Source of the DNA: an uncultured Prevotellaceae bacterium
GTDB lineage: Bacteria > Bacteroidota > Bacteroidia > Bacteroidales > Bacteroidaceae
NCBI GenBank assembly: GCA_900316315.1
Contig: ONCK01000012.1
Span: 1 to 64,000 of the forward strand
DNA length: 64,000 nt
Reading direction: 5' to 3'
Shown: positions 55,986-64,000 of the stretch, piece after piece
Layout of the letters: each line of letters opens with the position of its first letter
Numbering within the stretch: position 1 is the first letter of the stretch
The notes under the pieces: model-generated
Databases searched by the model: none
The model's input: the letters and a program-made list of their open reading frames with translations, nothing else
What the model was told of the DNA's origin: nothing
Translations under genes and position numbers: made by a program

Positions 55986-55993
55986 CAAAGGTA
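55986..55993 (-). promoter_or_regulatory. Promoter -7 box of the nfeD-SPFH operon
   Basis: TACCTTTG (55993-55986) lies 29 bp before the ATG at 55956. Confidence 0.65.
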
Positions 55994-56037
55994 AATCTTT
56001 AGTTTCAAAAAAGATAGTTCCAAAGTCTATTTTTTAC

Positions 56038-56045
56038 TACTTTTG
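56038..56045 (+). promoter_or_regulatory. Promoter -7 box of the DJ-1-like gene
   Basis: TACTTTTG lies 34 bp before the ATG at 56080; it diverges from the nfeD promoter. Confidence 0.65.
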
Positions 56046-56079
56046 CGGGAAAACATACTTATACCCTATATTCTCAATT

Positions 56080-56625
56080 ATGAAAGTATATCTCTTACTT
56101 GCTGACGGATTTGAGCTTATCGAGGCTCTGACTCCCGTCGATGTATTTCGCAGAGCCGGCATCACCATCATCACCGTAGCTCTCGGCAACCACCGTACCG
56201 TCATGAGCAGCAATCTGGTTGAGGTACAGGCCGACACGACATGGGCCCGGGCCAATATTTCCCACGGAGATGCCCTCATCCTGCCGGGCGGATACCCTGG
56301 ATATGACAATCTGGCCAAAGACAATGCCGTAGGCGAACTGGCGAAGATTTACTACGAGAGCGGACGTATCGTAGGAGCCATCTGTGGCGCCCCCATCATC
56401 CTCCAAATATACGGTATCGGCAAGGGCAAGCACGTCACGAGCCACCGATGCGTCAAGGACCAAATGGTCGACTTCATCCATACGGGCCACGATGTTGAGG
56501 TCGATGGCAACCTCATCACGGCTATTGGCGCGGGCCACGCCCTGGACTTCTCCCTCGCCCTGCTCTCCGCCCTCTGCGGCCAGGAGGCGGTCGACAAGAT
56601 CAAGCCCGGGATGGAGCTCAAGTAG
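56080..56625 (+). CDS. DJ-1/PfpI-family protein
   Basis: The protein has 181 residues from the ATG at 56080; the longer frame covers the promoter. It is a DJ-1 fold with Glu in DGFELIEALTPVD near residue 13, the nucleophile Cys in AICGAP near 105, and DALILPGGYPGYDNL. Proteins of this group act as glyoxalases, deglycases or chaperones under carbonyl or oxidative stress; which applies is unknown. Confidence 0.93.
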   Translation: MKVYLLLADGFELIEALTPVDVFRRAGITIITVALGNHRTVMSSNLVEVQADTTWARANISHGDALILPGGYPGYDNLAKDNAVGELAKIYYESGRIVGAICGAPIILQIYGIGKGKHVTSHRCVKDQMVDFIHTGHDVEVDGNLITAIGAGHALDFSLALLSALCGQEAVDKIKPGMELK

Positions 56626-56703
56626 CCTCAGCACAAGCTGTAGAGAAATATCGCAGACCCCTGTCTGGGCTTGGAAAACAAGTCCTGACAGGAGTTTATA
56701 TTT

Positions 56704-56732
56704 TGGAGGAGGACAACCGTCGGCATCCTCCA
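56704..56732 (+). terminator. Possible terminator after the DJ-1-like gene
   Basis: TGGAGGA (56704-56710) pairs with TCCTCCA (56726-56732), followed by TTTTATCC. It is 79 bp beyond the stop. Confidence 0.4.
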
Positions 56733-57125
56733 TTTTATCCGCCAAGTACCGCTTTTTATCCGTCTGTAGCGGCACAAAGGAGGAGTGGGAGAGAAAGGTC
56801 TTGCGGCATCTACGCCAAAGTCCCATTGACATGATTTTGGAGAATTGCTTGTAGATTTCAAATATCTCAATGATATCAAGAGTCTCATTGAGCAACACTG
56901 TAATCAGCCCCTCTAACCCCCGAAATGAGCTTTGTTGCGCAGTATGCGTTGAGCAGCCCAGTCAAGGCATGCCTGTTGTTGTCTTTTATTGTCTGCTTTT
57001 TGGCGCAAATATGAGTGACTTTTTGTTTATCATCATGATTTTGACGGTAACAGAAGCAAAATCATGTATTCAGGAAGACGACATAGTTGCCATGTAGACT
57101 TAAAGTCCACTATCTGTCCCCAATT
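56733..57125. other. Gene-free stretch
   Basis: No supported gene; the open frames are short and featureless. Confidence 0.35.
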
Positions 57126-57257
57126 TTACCCATCTGCTTTGTAGTGGTAGGGGCAGTGCGGGAAGTAGTCGTCCGGCAGGGCAAACATCTGCGGCGGCCT
57201 TAGGTCGCGCGTAATTTCGCCATCCGGCTTGCTACCCCTTGGCTGCCCCCTGTGAAC
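57126..57257 (-). pseudogene. Possible remnant of a protein-coding gene (C-terminal 43 codons)
   Basis: On the minus strand an in-frame TGA (57260-57258) is followed by 43 sense codons and a TAA (57128-57126). The translation looks coding, with KPDGEITRDLRPPQ and then ALPDDYFPHCPYHYKADG. It has no start codon before its middle Met, so it may be the surviving end of a longer gene. I do not recognise the family. It could also be chance. Confidence 0.4.
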
Positions 57258-57555
57258 TCAAAAGCATATGAGAGCTCGTAGAGAAGTCATGAGCGAACCA
57301 TCTCAGCCAACTATTGCTTATCCCATTTGTAAAAGCAAAATTCACACAAAAACCGCCAACGACGAGGCCGAAAAGGATGCCCAAGACTTATCACATCCGG
57401 ACGGCGAATAGCATTGGGAAGGACTTGCCCGCAACAGGGATGAAGGGTAACGATGCTTATCGATATAACAAATGCGGAAAATCATCCGGTACGAGACCTA
57501 CACCGGCTGTGCGGGGCGACTTGACGGACGTAGGACTTGACCGGGACAGCTCTCT
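57258..57555. other. Gene-free stretch
   Basis: Nothing is clearly assigned. A weak relative of the 21-bp unit (GACGGACGTAGGACTTGACC) lies at 57533-57552, just past the stop of the next gene. Confidence 0.35.
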
Positions 57556-58260
57556 TTACTCCTTAAAATAGAGTCTGGCAAATATTGTACCGTCTGACTT
57601 AACTACCCCTACGGGGAATGTCTGGGTGAGGGTGTCACCAGCCTTCAGGTTTTTCCATTTCTTCAGGCTCATGGCTCCACTTGACACCTCCTTGTCGTGG
57701 CTGTCGAGATATTTCCAACTGCAGTAAGCTACAGGGCCTCTAAACGGTTTTTTGAGCGTCAGCGTCGCCTCTATGGTCAGAGGAGCCGTGATGCTGCTGT
57801 CCTTGGCGCAAACAAATTTTGCCGCTGCTGCACTATACTGTACGCCGTCGGCCTCACACTCGATAGTTTTGCCCTCCAGCTTCTTGGCCTCGGCCATGAT
57901 GCGGGTTGTATAGAGTTGCTTGAGTTCTTGCTCCATGACCTTTTTCTCATCGCTGATATTCTTCATCTGACGCTCGGCATCCTCTTTGCTGCCGCCGTCC
58001 TTGTATTTCTGCTCAGCCTCCTCATAGCGTTGTTTTGTCTTTTCCTTCCACAGGGCAACGGCCTCGCTATACTGCATCTGCAGGGCTGGAATGTTGCCAA
58101 GGCATGGAGATGCGGTCTCGGGTACAGCGGCCTCTGCCTCACTGACGATTTCATTGCTTGGCCCACTGGTATCCTGTCCTCCACAGGAGGTCATGAGACA
58201 GACTGTGCTGACCGACAGTATGCACCATACTGATATTGACCATAAAACTTGCTTTTTCAT
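57556..58260 (-). CDS. Lipoprotein with coiled-coil segment, function unknown
   Basis: The protein has 234 residues. The signal peptide ends in a lipobox (LMTSC). A charged helical segment (about 68-125, rich in Lys and Glu) is followed by a beta-rich C-terminus (LTIEATLTLKKPFRGPVAYCSWKY). I recognise no family. It starts 39 bp after the stop of the secreted protein upstream, so the two probably share an operon. Confidence 0.75.
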   Translation of the reverse strand: MKKQVLWSISVWCILSVSTVCLMTSCGGQDTSGPSNEIVSEAEAAVPETASPCLGNIPALQMQYSEAVALWKEKTKQRYEEAEQKYKDGGSKEDAERQMKNISDEKKVMEQELKQLYTTRIMAEAKKLEGKTIECEADGVQYSAAAAKFVCAKDSSITAPLTIEATLTLKKPFRGPVAYCSWKYLDSHDKEVSSGAMSLKKWKNLKAGDTLTQTFPVGVVKSDGTIFARLYFKE

Positions 58261-58299
58261 TTTTTCTGTCTCTTAATATTATTCTGTCAAGCTGAGTCT

Positions 58300-58908
58300 C
58301 TAGTGCTCCACGTCCCACTGTATGGGGACATTTTTGAGGACGATAAGTCCGCGGTCCTGATAGCTTGTAGATACGCCTATCTGCAATTGGCTAATGACTG
58401 AAGCCGACCTCTTGACGTCTACAAAGATGGCGCTGTTGCGATGCTCTAGGGAGATCCTCATGGGTACGCCCTCGGTGACGGCCTCGCTGTACCAGCCGGC
58501 TGTCTCTGCTGGCTTGTAAGTGTTGCCGTCCTGATCTACCATGATGGCCGGGTAGTCGACGTTGCAGCCAAAACTCATGGATTTCAGATTGGAGATCATC
58601 TTGACCTTAAATACCAGGCCCACAGTGCCGTAGTTGGCCGATGTGGTCTTGCCGTAGGCCCCTACCAGCTGTATGTCTACGATGCCAGGCAGAGGATTGG
58701 TAATCGTACCGCCACCCTCGACGGGGAGCTCCAGTCCTTTTGTCTTTTTAACTCCAGCTTGCGTCGTCGTAGATGGGACCATGCTGGTCACCTTGTCCAC
58801 GCCTTTCTTTACTTTCTTAAGCAAGCCGCCCAGGCCTTGCGCCTGTACATTCATTGTGCCAAGGGTTATGAGGACCATACACAAACACAAAAATCTTTTT
58901 GTCTTCAT
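58300..58908 (-). CDS. Secreted protein of unknown function
   Basis: The protein has 202 residues from the ATG at 58908, where a signal peptide begins (KRFLCLCMVLITLGTMNVQAQ). A short amphipathic GLGGLLKKVKKGVDKV segment follows, then a beta-rich domain that may be Ig-like (VDIQLVGAYGKTTSANYGTVGLVFKV, here cut to its core). No enzyme motif. A -7 box lies 30 bp upstream. Confidence 0.75.
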   Translation of the reverse strand: MKTKRFLCLCMVLITLGTMNVQAQGLGGLLKKVKKGVDKVTSMVPSTTTQAGVKKTKGLELPVEGGGTITNPLPGIVDIQLVGAYGKTTSANYGTVGLVFKVKMISNLKSMSFGCNVDYPAIMVDQDGNTYKPAETAGWYSEAVTEGVPMRISLEHRNSAIFVDVKRSASVISQLQIGVSTSYQDRGLIVLKNVPIQWDVEH

Positions 58909-58937
58909 AATCGTTTGTTTTTTTGATTGTCGCACCG

Positions 58938-58945
58938 CAAAATTA
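58938..58945 (-). promoter_or_regulatory. Promoter -7 box (TAATTTTG)
   Basis: It lies 29 bp upstream of the ATG at 58908. Confidence 0.55.
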
Positions 58946-59078
58946 AGCAGCGGACATCCTCTTTTCCTATAGACAAATATAGATTTCGGCTTTTCAGAAC
59001 CCTCTAAAAGACAGTTTTTTGCAATTGAAATACAAAAATCTTATGAAATCATGGCGAGACGGGTAGCCTCGACTGAAG

Positions 59079-60461
59079 CTAAAAAGGAAGTTTTGCCTTT
59101 TCGGGAAACTTCTTCTTGATCCTATACCTCACGGTATAGACTGAAGCCGGCTCTACATGAAACCGGCGTGAGATGGCTTTTACATCTTCTCCATTGAGGA
59201 AGCAGAGGATGTACTTCTGGTCCACCACAGTGAGCGGTTTCTGTGCTTGTTCCATGAAGCTGTGGGCCTCATCTACGTCGACATCGCTGATACCCAACTG
59301 ATCAGCAAGTAGACGGAGCGAGGAGTGACGGTTGCTGTTTTCCAGCTCTGCCGCGAGGGCCTCGTCGTAGAGCCGCTGCTCGCGAAGCTTACGACGATAG
59401 ATGACCATGGCTGTCGAGACGGTCACAAAGAGCAACAAGAGCACAATTCCGACGGTCAGCGCCAAGTTACGGCGATGAAGCTCGGCAATCTGCTCATCTT
59501 TCTTCTTAGCCTCATAGCGTGCCTCTATATCGCGTATTGCATTATTTTTTTCTATATCAAAACGTTTGCGGTTGCAGTCATTTCTCAACTCGAGATATTC
59601 CATTGCTTTTTTGGGCTGACCCATCGCCTTATAGAGCTCGACAAAGAAGTCGTAGGCCTCGCCCTTCTCCGTGAGGACATTGTTGCTCCTGTCGGCCTCA
59701 AGGCTCTTGATCATGGCCAAGACTTCCTGCTCCTTGGCTTCCGCCTCCTTGTATCTCTGCTTGTACAGCAGAATCCATGCCTGCAGGTCATAAGCCGAAA
59801 TAAGCCCCTCGACATGGTCCCACTTGTCGCCCCAAGGCAGATGATTGACCGCCAAAGCCCTGTCTATGTAGACTTGCATAGAGTCTATCAAGGGCGGATT
59901 GTAACTCAGGTCGTAGAGCACTGCAATGTTCATCAAGTTAAACATTGGGTTAATCTGCCTCTTTTTCCACTCAGCGGCAGTCATCTTGGATTGCCAGTAG
60001 ACCGCCTGCTTGAAATGCACCATAAATTGGTCACGCAGCTTGTCGGAAGGCTTCTCCTCGTAGACAGCTGACTCGTAGGCTGCCAAGACCGACAAATAAT
60101 CATACTGGATAAAGATATTTTCTGGGTATCGCCGGGCTAACTGCTGCAAACGCCTCATGGGCTTGCGCATAAAGGGAAGGTCGCGCTGATTGAAGTAACT
60201 GATACAGGTATAATAAAGGCAAAGCGACTGCTCGGTCTCTGCTCCATGGCATTTGGAAAACATTTCCTCAGCTGTGATAAACATCCGGAGGGCTTCTTCC
60301 AAGCGGCCGTGAGACTGCTCCTCCTCTGCCTTTTGCTTCAAGCGCATCGCATCGGAATAAGTATCAGCATGAAGGAACAATGAGAAAAACATCCAAATAC
60401 AAGCCCACAAAATGCCCCTACGCGTGGCTGTACCAAAATCTATTACACCTGTCCTTATCAC
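59079..60461 (-). CDS. TPR membrane protein with C-terminal LuxR-type helix-turn-helix
   Basis: The protein has 460 residues, starting at GTG (60461). A signal-like helix (about 15-31) leads a periplasmic TPR region (35-300). A membrane helix (LALTVGIVLLLLFVTVSTAMV, about 335-355) is followed by a cytoplasmic coiled coil and a helix-turn-helix at the C-terminus (ILCFLNGEDVKAISRRFHVEPASVYTVRYRIKKKF). The layout matches the 40.5-kb regulator. Its targets are unknown; no outer-membrane receptor gene is adjacent. Confidence 0.85.
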   Translation of the reverse strand: MIRTGVIDFGTATRRGILWACIWMFFSLFLHADTYSDAMRLKQKAEEEQSHGRLEEALRMFITAEEMFSKCHGAETEQSLCLYYTCISYFNQRDLPFMRKPMRRLQQLARRYPENIFIQYDYLSVLAAYESAVYEEKPSDKLRDQFMVHFKQAVYWQSKMTAAEWKKRQINPMFNLMNIAVLYDLSYNPPLIDSMQVYIDRALAVNHLPWGDKWDHVEGLISAYDLQAWILLYKQRYKEAEAKEQEVLAMIKSLEADRSNNVLTEKGEAYDFFVELYKAMGQPKKAMEYLELRNDCNRKRFDIEKNNAIRDIEARYEAKKKDEQIAELHRRNLALTVGIVLLLLFVTVSTAMVIYRRKLREQRLYDEALAAELENSNRHSSLRLLADQLGISDVDVDEAHSFMEQAQKPLTVVDQKYILCFLNGEDVKAISRRFHVEPASVYTVRYRIKKKFPEKAKLPF

Positions 60462-60656
60462 AATTATATTATATTAGTATATATTAGCGTAAAAATTCAA
60501 GAAAGCAGTCAGCAGGCTTCCCGCACCCAGACACTTCTGTGTTTGATTACTGGACCCTATATTGTTTTGTTGTATAAAAGATGGGAAAGTTATGTCTAAG
60601 GAATTCTTTACATGTTTTTAGGGTATACAGCTCCACATCTTATTGCGGAGTCAATG

Positions 60657-61193
60657 CTATTTTTTCTGCTCCATATGCTGGCGCAAGTATTCCCACATGA
60701 CGATGGAGGCCGTGCAGGAGACATTGAGGGAGTGCTTGGTGCCGTACTGGGGAATCTCGAGGCAGCCGTCGCAGGCATCGACTACCTCCTGACGCACGCC
60801 CTTTACCTCATTGCCCATCACCAGCGCGACCTTGCCGTCGGCAATGTGCCAGTCGGTCAGCATCGTACTCCCCTCTACTTGCTCCACCGCCAGTATAGTG
60901 TACCCTTCAGCATGAAGCTGATGGATAGCGTCGAGGGGCTCCTTATAATACTTCCACGCTACCGCGTCCTCTGCGCCGAGGGCGGTCTTGTGAATCTCTA
61001 CCGATGGCGGACAACCAGTGATACCGCACAACATCAGTCCGCTGAGCCGGAAGGCGTCTGCCGTACGAAATATACTACCGACATTGTAGACACTTCTGAT
61101 GTCGTCAAGCACCATGACCAAGGGCAACTTAGGGGCTTCCTTGAAAGCTTCTACGGAGAGACGATGCATCTCCAATACACTCAATTTGTGCAT
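60657..61193 (-). CDS. SPOUT (TrmH/SpoU) RNA 2'-O-methyltransferase
   Basis: The protein has 178 residues, a single SPOUT domain without the N-terminal substrate-binding extension of larger members. Motif 1 is NVGSIFRTADAF, motif 2 ALVMGNEVKGV and motif 3 IPQYGTKHSLNVS. It methylates a ribose 2'-OH in tRNA or rRNA; the target cannot be named. A -7 box lies at 61226-61233. Confidence 0.95.
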   Translation of the reverse strand: MHKLSVLEMHRLSVEAFKEAPKLPLVMVLDDIRSVYNVGSIFRTADAFRLSGLMLCGITGCPPSVEIHKTALGAEDAVAWKYYKEPLDAIHQLHAEGYTILAVEQVEGSTMLTDWHIADGKVALVMGNEVKGVRQEVVDACDGCLEIPQYGTKHSLNVSCTASIVMWEYLRQHMEQKK

Positions 61194-61225
61194 CTCGCTT
61201 TTGCTTACATTGTTTTATCTCTTTG

Positions 61226-61233
61226 CAAATTTA
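61226..61233 (-). promoter_or_regulatory. Promoter -7 box (TAAATTTG)
   Basis: It lies 32 bp upstream of the methyltransferase ATG at 61193. Confidence 0.6.
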
Positions 61234-61290
61234 CTGACTTGCCAGCCATTTCTGCAAGGTATGCTCAAAATAATATTGTTCTCCCTACGC

Positions 61291-61729
61291 TGTGGATAAC
61301 CTGTGCATAAGTCTTGCAAAATCGGTGTATAAACGGTGCAAAACCATGTGCAAAATACCCTTCACTAGACCTCAACCATTTGTCCACTTTGTGCACACTT
61401 ATTTACACCCTCTATCCACAGGTTTTTCTCCAGTTTTGCACAACTTTTCTCCATTCTCAGTTGTGCACGCTAAAAATTTCCACAGACTGTGCAAAAATAT
61501 AGTGATTATCCATTAGAAATCTTTAGTACACAATCTTTTTATACCCACTCCTAACCGGTGGAAAAATTGTGGATATCTACCCCACAGATGTGCATAAATT
61601 TTGTCTAAAAATTGACTCCATCAGACTTTGCACACTTTGCACCGACTATTATCAATAGCATAAGTATATTTTTTCTCATGGAAATAAAAAATAGAAAAAA
61701 ATTGAAGTATATATTGTAGTGGTGGATAA
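61291..61729. other. Candidate chromosomal replication origin (oriC) with DnaA-box cluster
   Basis: A gene-free region holds many 9-mers matching or nearly matching TTATCCACA. One is perfect (61291-61299, minus orientation). Others have one mismatch: 61412-61420, 61568-61576 and 61721-61729, plus TTATCCATT at 61506-61514 with two. A second class, TTATGCACA or TTTTGCACA, occurs at 61302-61310, 61347-61355, 61434-61442, 61489-61497 and 61589-61597. An AT-rich stretch (61646-61720) next to the cluster could be the unwinding element. Nearly all genes from 43.9 to 61.2 kb point left and the next gene points right. Confidence 0.7.
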
Positions 61730-61902
61730 ATCGAAGGGGCGGAGTGATTGGCTTGCAAAAAAATGGAGCATTGGCCACTTCTCACTTTACTTCTTGGTGT
61801 CGGTCTGACGGTGAGAGTATATGAGAGCAAGCAAATGCATATCTTGTGAGGGATGAGCTACTAAAAGTGGTGGGAATACGATAGGGGATAGTTTTTTTTT
61901 CA

Positions 61903-61910
61903 TACTTTTG
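61903..61910 (+). promoter_or_regulatory. Promoter -7 box of the rhamnosidase gene
   Basis: TACTTTTG lies 50 bp before the ATG at 61961, downstream of a nine-T run. Confidence 0.6.
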
Positions 61911-61960
61911 TAAAGCAATAAAATCTGTATGTCATAATCCTTTTCTAATATTCTATTTTT

Positions 61961-64000
61961 ATGAAATCTCACATGTATTGGGGTCGCTATATGGTCTGCG
62001 GACTCTTGGCAGCGATTATATCGGCAACGGGATGGGCTGAGCGGCGTATCGCCAATCTGCGTACCAACTACCAGAATTGTCCTCTTGGAATGGATGAAAA
62101 TCCGATATTCAGTTGGGAGATGGAAGCGCCGGGAGAATATGGTGCCCGTCAGACCGCTTACCGCATTTGCATGGCCGAGAGCCCACAGGCACTCGACCAA
62201 GGCGATTATATATATGATACGGGCAAGCAGACATCGGACTTGTCGGTCTGCATCCCTTATCAGGGAGCCTCGCTCAAACCGATGACCAGGTATTACTGGA
62301 CAGTCAAGGTGTGGGATGAGAAAGGCAAGGAGATTGGGGCAAGGAAGCCGGCGTGCTTTGAGACGGCCTTGATGGACGTGGGATGGGATGGAGCGCAGTG
62401 GATAGGTTCCTACGCCTCCACCTTGTCCAAGTATATGGGAAGGCCTATCATAGACCTGGATTTGCAGATAGCTAAGCGAAGCCATGTGGCGACATTTCTG
62501 TTGAGCTACAGAGACGATGACAACTACCTCAAATTTGTTCTGGACATATCTGACAAGGCAAAACCTCAGTTGGTGGTCAGCCATAAATATCAGGGAGTGG
62601 AGCATGAGGATATGCGGCAAGACGTGTCATATATTGTAGGCAAAGACAAACTCTATGCAAAACACCATATCTATATTGCGATGGAGACCAGTCATCATGC
62701 AAGTGCCTACACGCTGGATATAGCCATAGATGGAAAGAATATTAAGGAAGCTTATCCTGGCAAGCAGCGCGGACACAGACTGACGGTAGACCCCTCCAAA
62801 GGAGACCCTTCGTATAAGTATGCCAGACTATATGGCATAGGGTTTATGCAGCCAGAGGGAGAAGAAGCCATCTATGAGAATATAAAAATATCGGAGGAGC
62901 ATTACAATAAAATATATTACACCGACACGACCATACATCGTATCAAGGGCAATGGCAAAGCCATCACGTGGGAACCCAATGCCGACGTGGCAGCTCCTAT
63001 GATGCGCAAAGAGTTTTCCATATCCCGTCCTGTCAAGTCGGCCCGGCTGTACGCTACGGCAAGAGGCATATACGAGATGAGTATCAATGGCAGACAAGTG
63101 AGCAATGACTATCTCAATCCAGGATGGACAGACTATAGATTTAGACTATCGTACAATGTATATGATGTATCAGCTCTGATACAGCAAGGAAACAATGCCG
63201 TAGGCGCTGTACTTGGCAAAGGATGGTATACAGGCAACTGGGGCTACTATACCCAATGGATGGATCCCTATGGTACGGATATATCGCTGTTGGCAAAGCT
63301 TGTGATCAACTATCAAGACGGCAGCCGTGAAGTAATAGTAACCGATGGTACTTGGCAGTATACCGATGATGGACCTATAGTAGAGAATGGATTGCTCGAC
63401 GGTGAGGACTATGATGCACGAAGGGAGATATACGAATGGGATAAGCCGCAATATGATGCTTCGAAATGGCATCAGGTGAAGATATATAATCCTCTCGACA
63501 GCAAGGTGGTCCTACAGCCCTATGTAGGAAAGCCGGTGAGAGTAGACACGGTGTGTACTGCTATTAAGCTGACCGAACCTCTGCCTCATCACTTCATCTA
63601 TGATATTGGACAAAACGTAGCTGGTATACCACAGATCAAGATAAAAGGAAAAAGAGGTCAGAGAGTAACACTCAAGTATGCCGAAATGCTGTATCCGGAA
63701 GTGATACCGACAGATCCGGTACCGCCCTATACACGAGAGCAGTATGAGCAGATGAGAGGACAGATGTACCTGGACAATTACAGAGGCGCTCTGTCTACTG
63801 ACAACTATATATGTAGTGGTAAAGGTGTAGAGATATATGAGCCACGATTTACTAGCCACGGCTTCAGATATATAGAGGTGACAGGTCTGGATGAGGCACC
63901 ATCGTTGGAAGATGTGAAAGTGCTTGTACTCAATTCGCTGCAAGAGCATACAGCAACCTATGCTACCTCCGACACACTGGTCAACAAACTCTACAGCAAT
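61961..64000 (+). CDS. GH78 alpha-L-rhamnosidase, partial (3' end beyond window)
   Basis: From the ATG at 61961 the frame is open for 680 codons to the window edge; full-length GH78 enzymes are usually longer. A signal peptide (YMVCGLLAAIISATGWA) is followed by the N-terminal beta-sandwich domains typical of GH78 (NCPLGMDENPIFSWEM, YYWTVKVWDEKG, LNPGWTDYRFRLSYNVYDV) and the conserved DIGQNVAGIPQIKIKGKRGQ and PRFTSHGFRYIEVTG stretches. The catalytic (alpha/alpha)6 barrel lies beyond the edge. It is exported and would release L-rhamnose from plant or bacterial polysaccharides. Confidence 0.93.
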   Translation, partial: MKSHMYWGRYMVCGLLAAIISATGWAERRIANLRTNYQNCPLGMDENPIFSWEMEAPGEYGARQTAYRICMAESPQALDQGDYIYDTGKQTSDLSVCIPYQGASLKPMTRYYWTVKVWDEKGKEIGARKPACFETALMDVGWDGAQWIGSYASTLSKYMGRPIIDLDLQIAKRSHVATFLLSYRDDDNYLKFVLDISDKAKPQLVVSHKYQGVEHEDMRQDVSYIVGKDKLYAKHHIYIAMETSHHASAYTLDIAIDGKNIKEAYPGKQRGHRLTVDPSKGDPSYKYARLYGIGFMQPEGEEAIYENIKISEEHYNKIYYTDTTIHRIKGNGKAITWEPNADVAAPMMRKEFSISRPVKSARLYATARGIYEMSINGRQVSNDYLNPGWTDYRFRLSYNVYDVSALIQQGNNAVGAVLGKGWYTGNWGYYTQWMDPYGTDISLLAKLVINYQDGSREVIVTDGTWQYTDDGPIVENGLLDGEDYDARREIYEWDKPQYDASKWHQVKIYNPLDSKVVLQPYVGKPVRVDTVCTAIKLTEPLPHHFIYDIGQNVAGIPQIKIKGKRGQRVTLKYAEMLYPEVIPTDPVPPYTREQYEQMRGQMYLDNYRGALSTDNYICSGKGVEIYEPRFTSHGFRYIEVTGLDEAPSLEDVKVLVLNSLQEHTATYATSDTLVNKLYSN

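Noticed and set aside
57314..57571. 85-codon plus-strand frame
   Set aside because: No domain or promoter, and it runs into the end of the convergent lipoprotein gene; too weak to call.
61292..61516. Short open frames inside the candidate origin
   Set aside because: They are rich in repeated TGTGCA/TTGCACA-derived codons and show no protein features.
61787..62620. 277-codon minus-strand frame
   Set aside because: It is antisense to the start of the GH78 gene, whose translation matches the family throughout.
1..64000. CRISPR arrays, transposases, prophage genes, tRNA or rRNA genes
   Set aside because: I looked for regular spacer-repeat arrays, terminal-repeat-bounded transposase frames and conserved RNA gene motifs and saw none; I did not run a dedicated tRNA search, so a tRNA in a gap cannot be fully excluded.

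Overview
The window looks like the chromosome of a member of the Bacteroidota, order Bacteroidales. Many genes have a TAnnTTTG -7 box upstream, the promoter signature of that phylum. Many products belong to families common there: DUF4838, DUF1573, DUF4488, DUF4294, DUF4491, DUF2795, a b558-type fumarate reductase, and membrane-anchored LuxR-type regulators. The species cannot be named from sequence alone. I found no tRNA, rRNA, CRISPR array, transposase or prophage gene.

Layout. 0-10.6 kb: a minus-strand operon encoding a HEAT-repeat membrane protein, a processive family 2 glycosyltransferase, a TPR/outer-membrane-barrel exporter, a DUF4838 hydrolase-like protein and a DUF1573 lipoprotein, probably making and exporting an exopolysaccharide; a separate lipoprotein follows. 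10.6-13.0 kb: gene-free DNA with a repeat copy. 13.0-16.5 kb: fumarate reductase/succinate dehydrogenase (frdCAB, minus). 17-23 kb: mnmG, uvrC, dtd, a MazG-like hydrolase and deoC (plus), with two parS-like palindromes. 24-30 kb: a polyprenyl synthetase, a polA with lost proofreading residues, and a two-gene envelope glycosylation unit. 30-40 kb: a degenerate trypsin-like protein with a MORN-GH25 lipoprotein, small secreted proteins, an HhH/barrel protein, and divergent pdxB/manA. 40.5-43.7 kb: an anchored regulator with a TonB-receptor-like outer membrane protein. 44-61 kb: almost entirely minus strand, with znuA-znuC-GH123-like, an Lrp-led peptidase operon ending in sufE, a GH5-like protein with a long basic tail, NfeD/SPFH, secreted proteins, a second TPR-LuxR regulator and a SPOUT methyltransferase. 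61.2-62 kb: a gene-free region packed with DnaA-box-like 9-mers next to an AT-rich stretch, the best candidate for the replication origin. 62-64 kb: a GH78 alpha-L-rhamnosidase cut by the window edge.

Two themes link the regions. First, the candidate origin, the parS sites about 40 kb away and the run of minus-strand genes left of the origin with a plus-strand gene to its right are what an origin-proximal segment would show. Second, a dispersed intergenic repeat (four copies, about 350-390 bp when complete) carries a pair of 21-bp units, and related degenerate 21-bp arrays lie upstream of mnmG and of the 30.4-kb gene.
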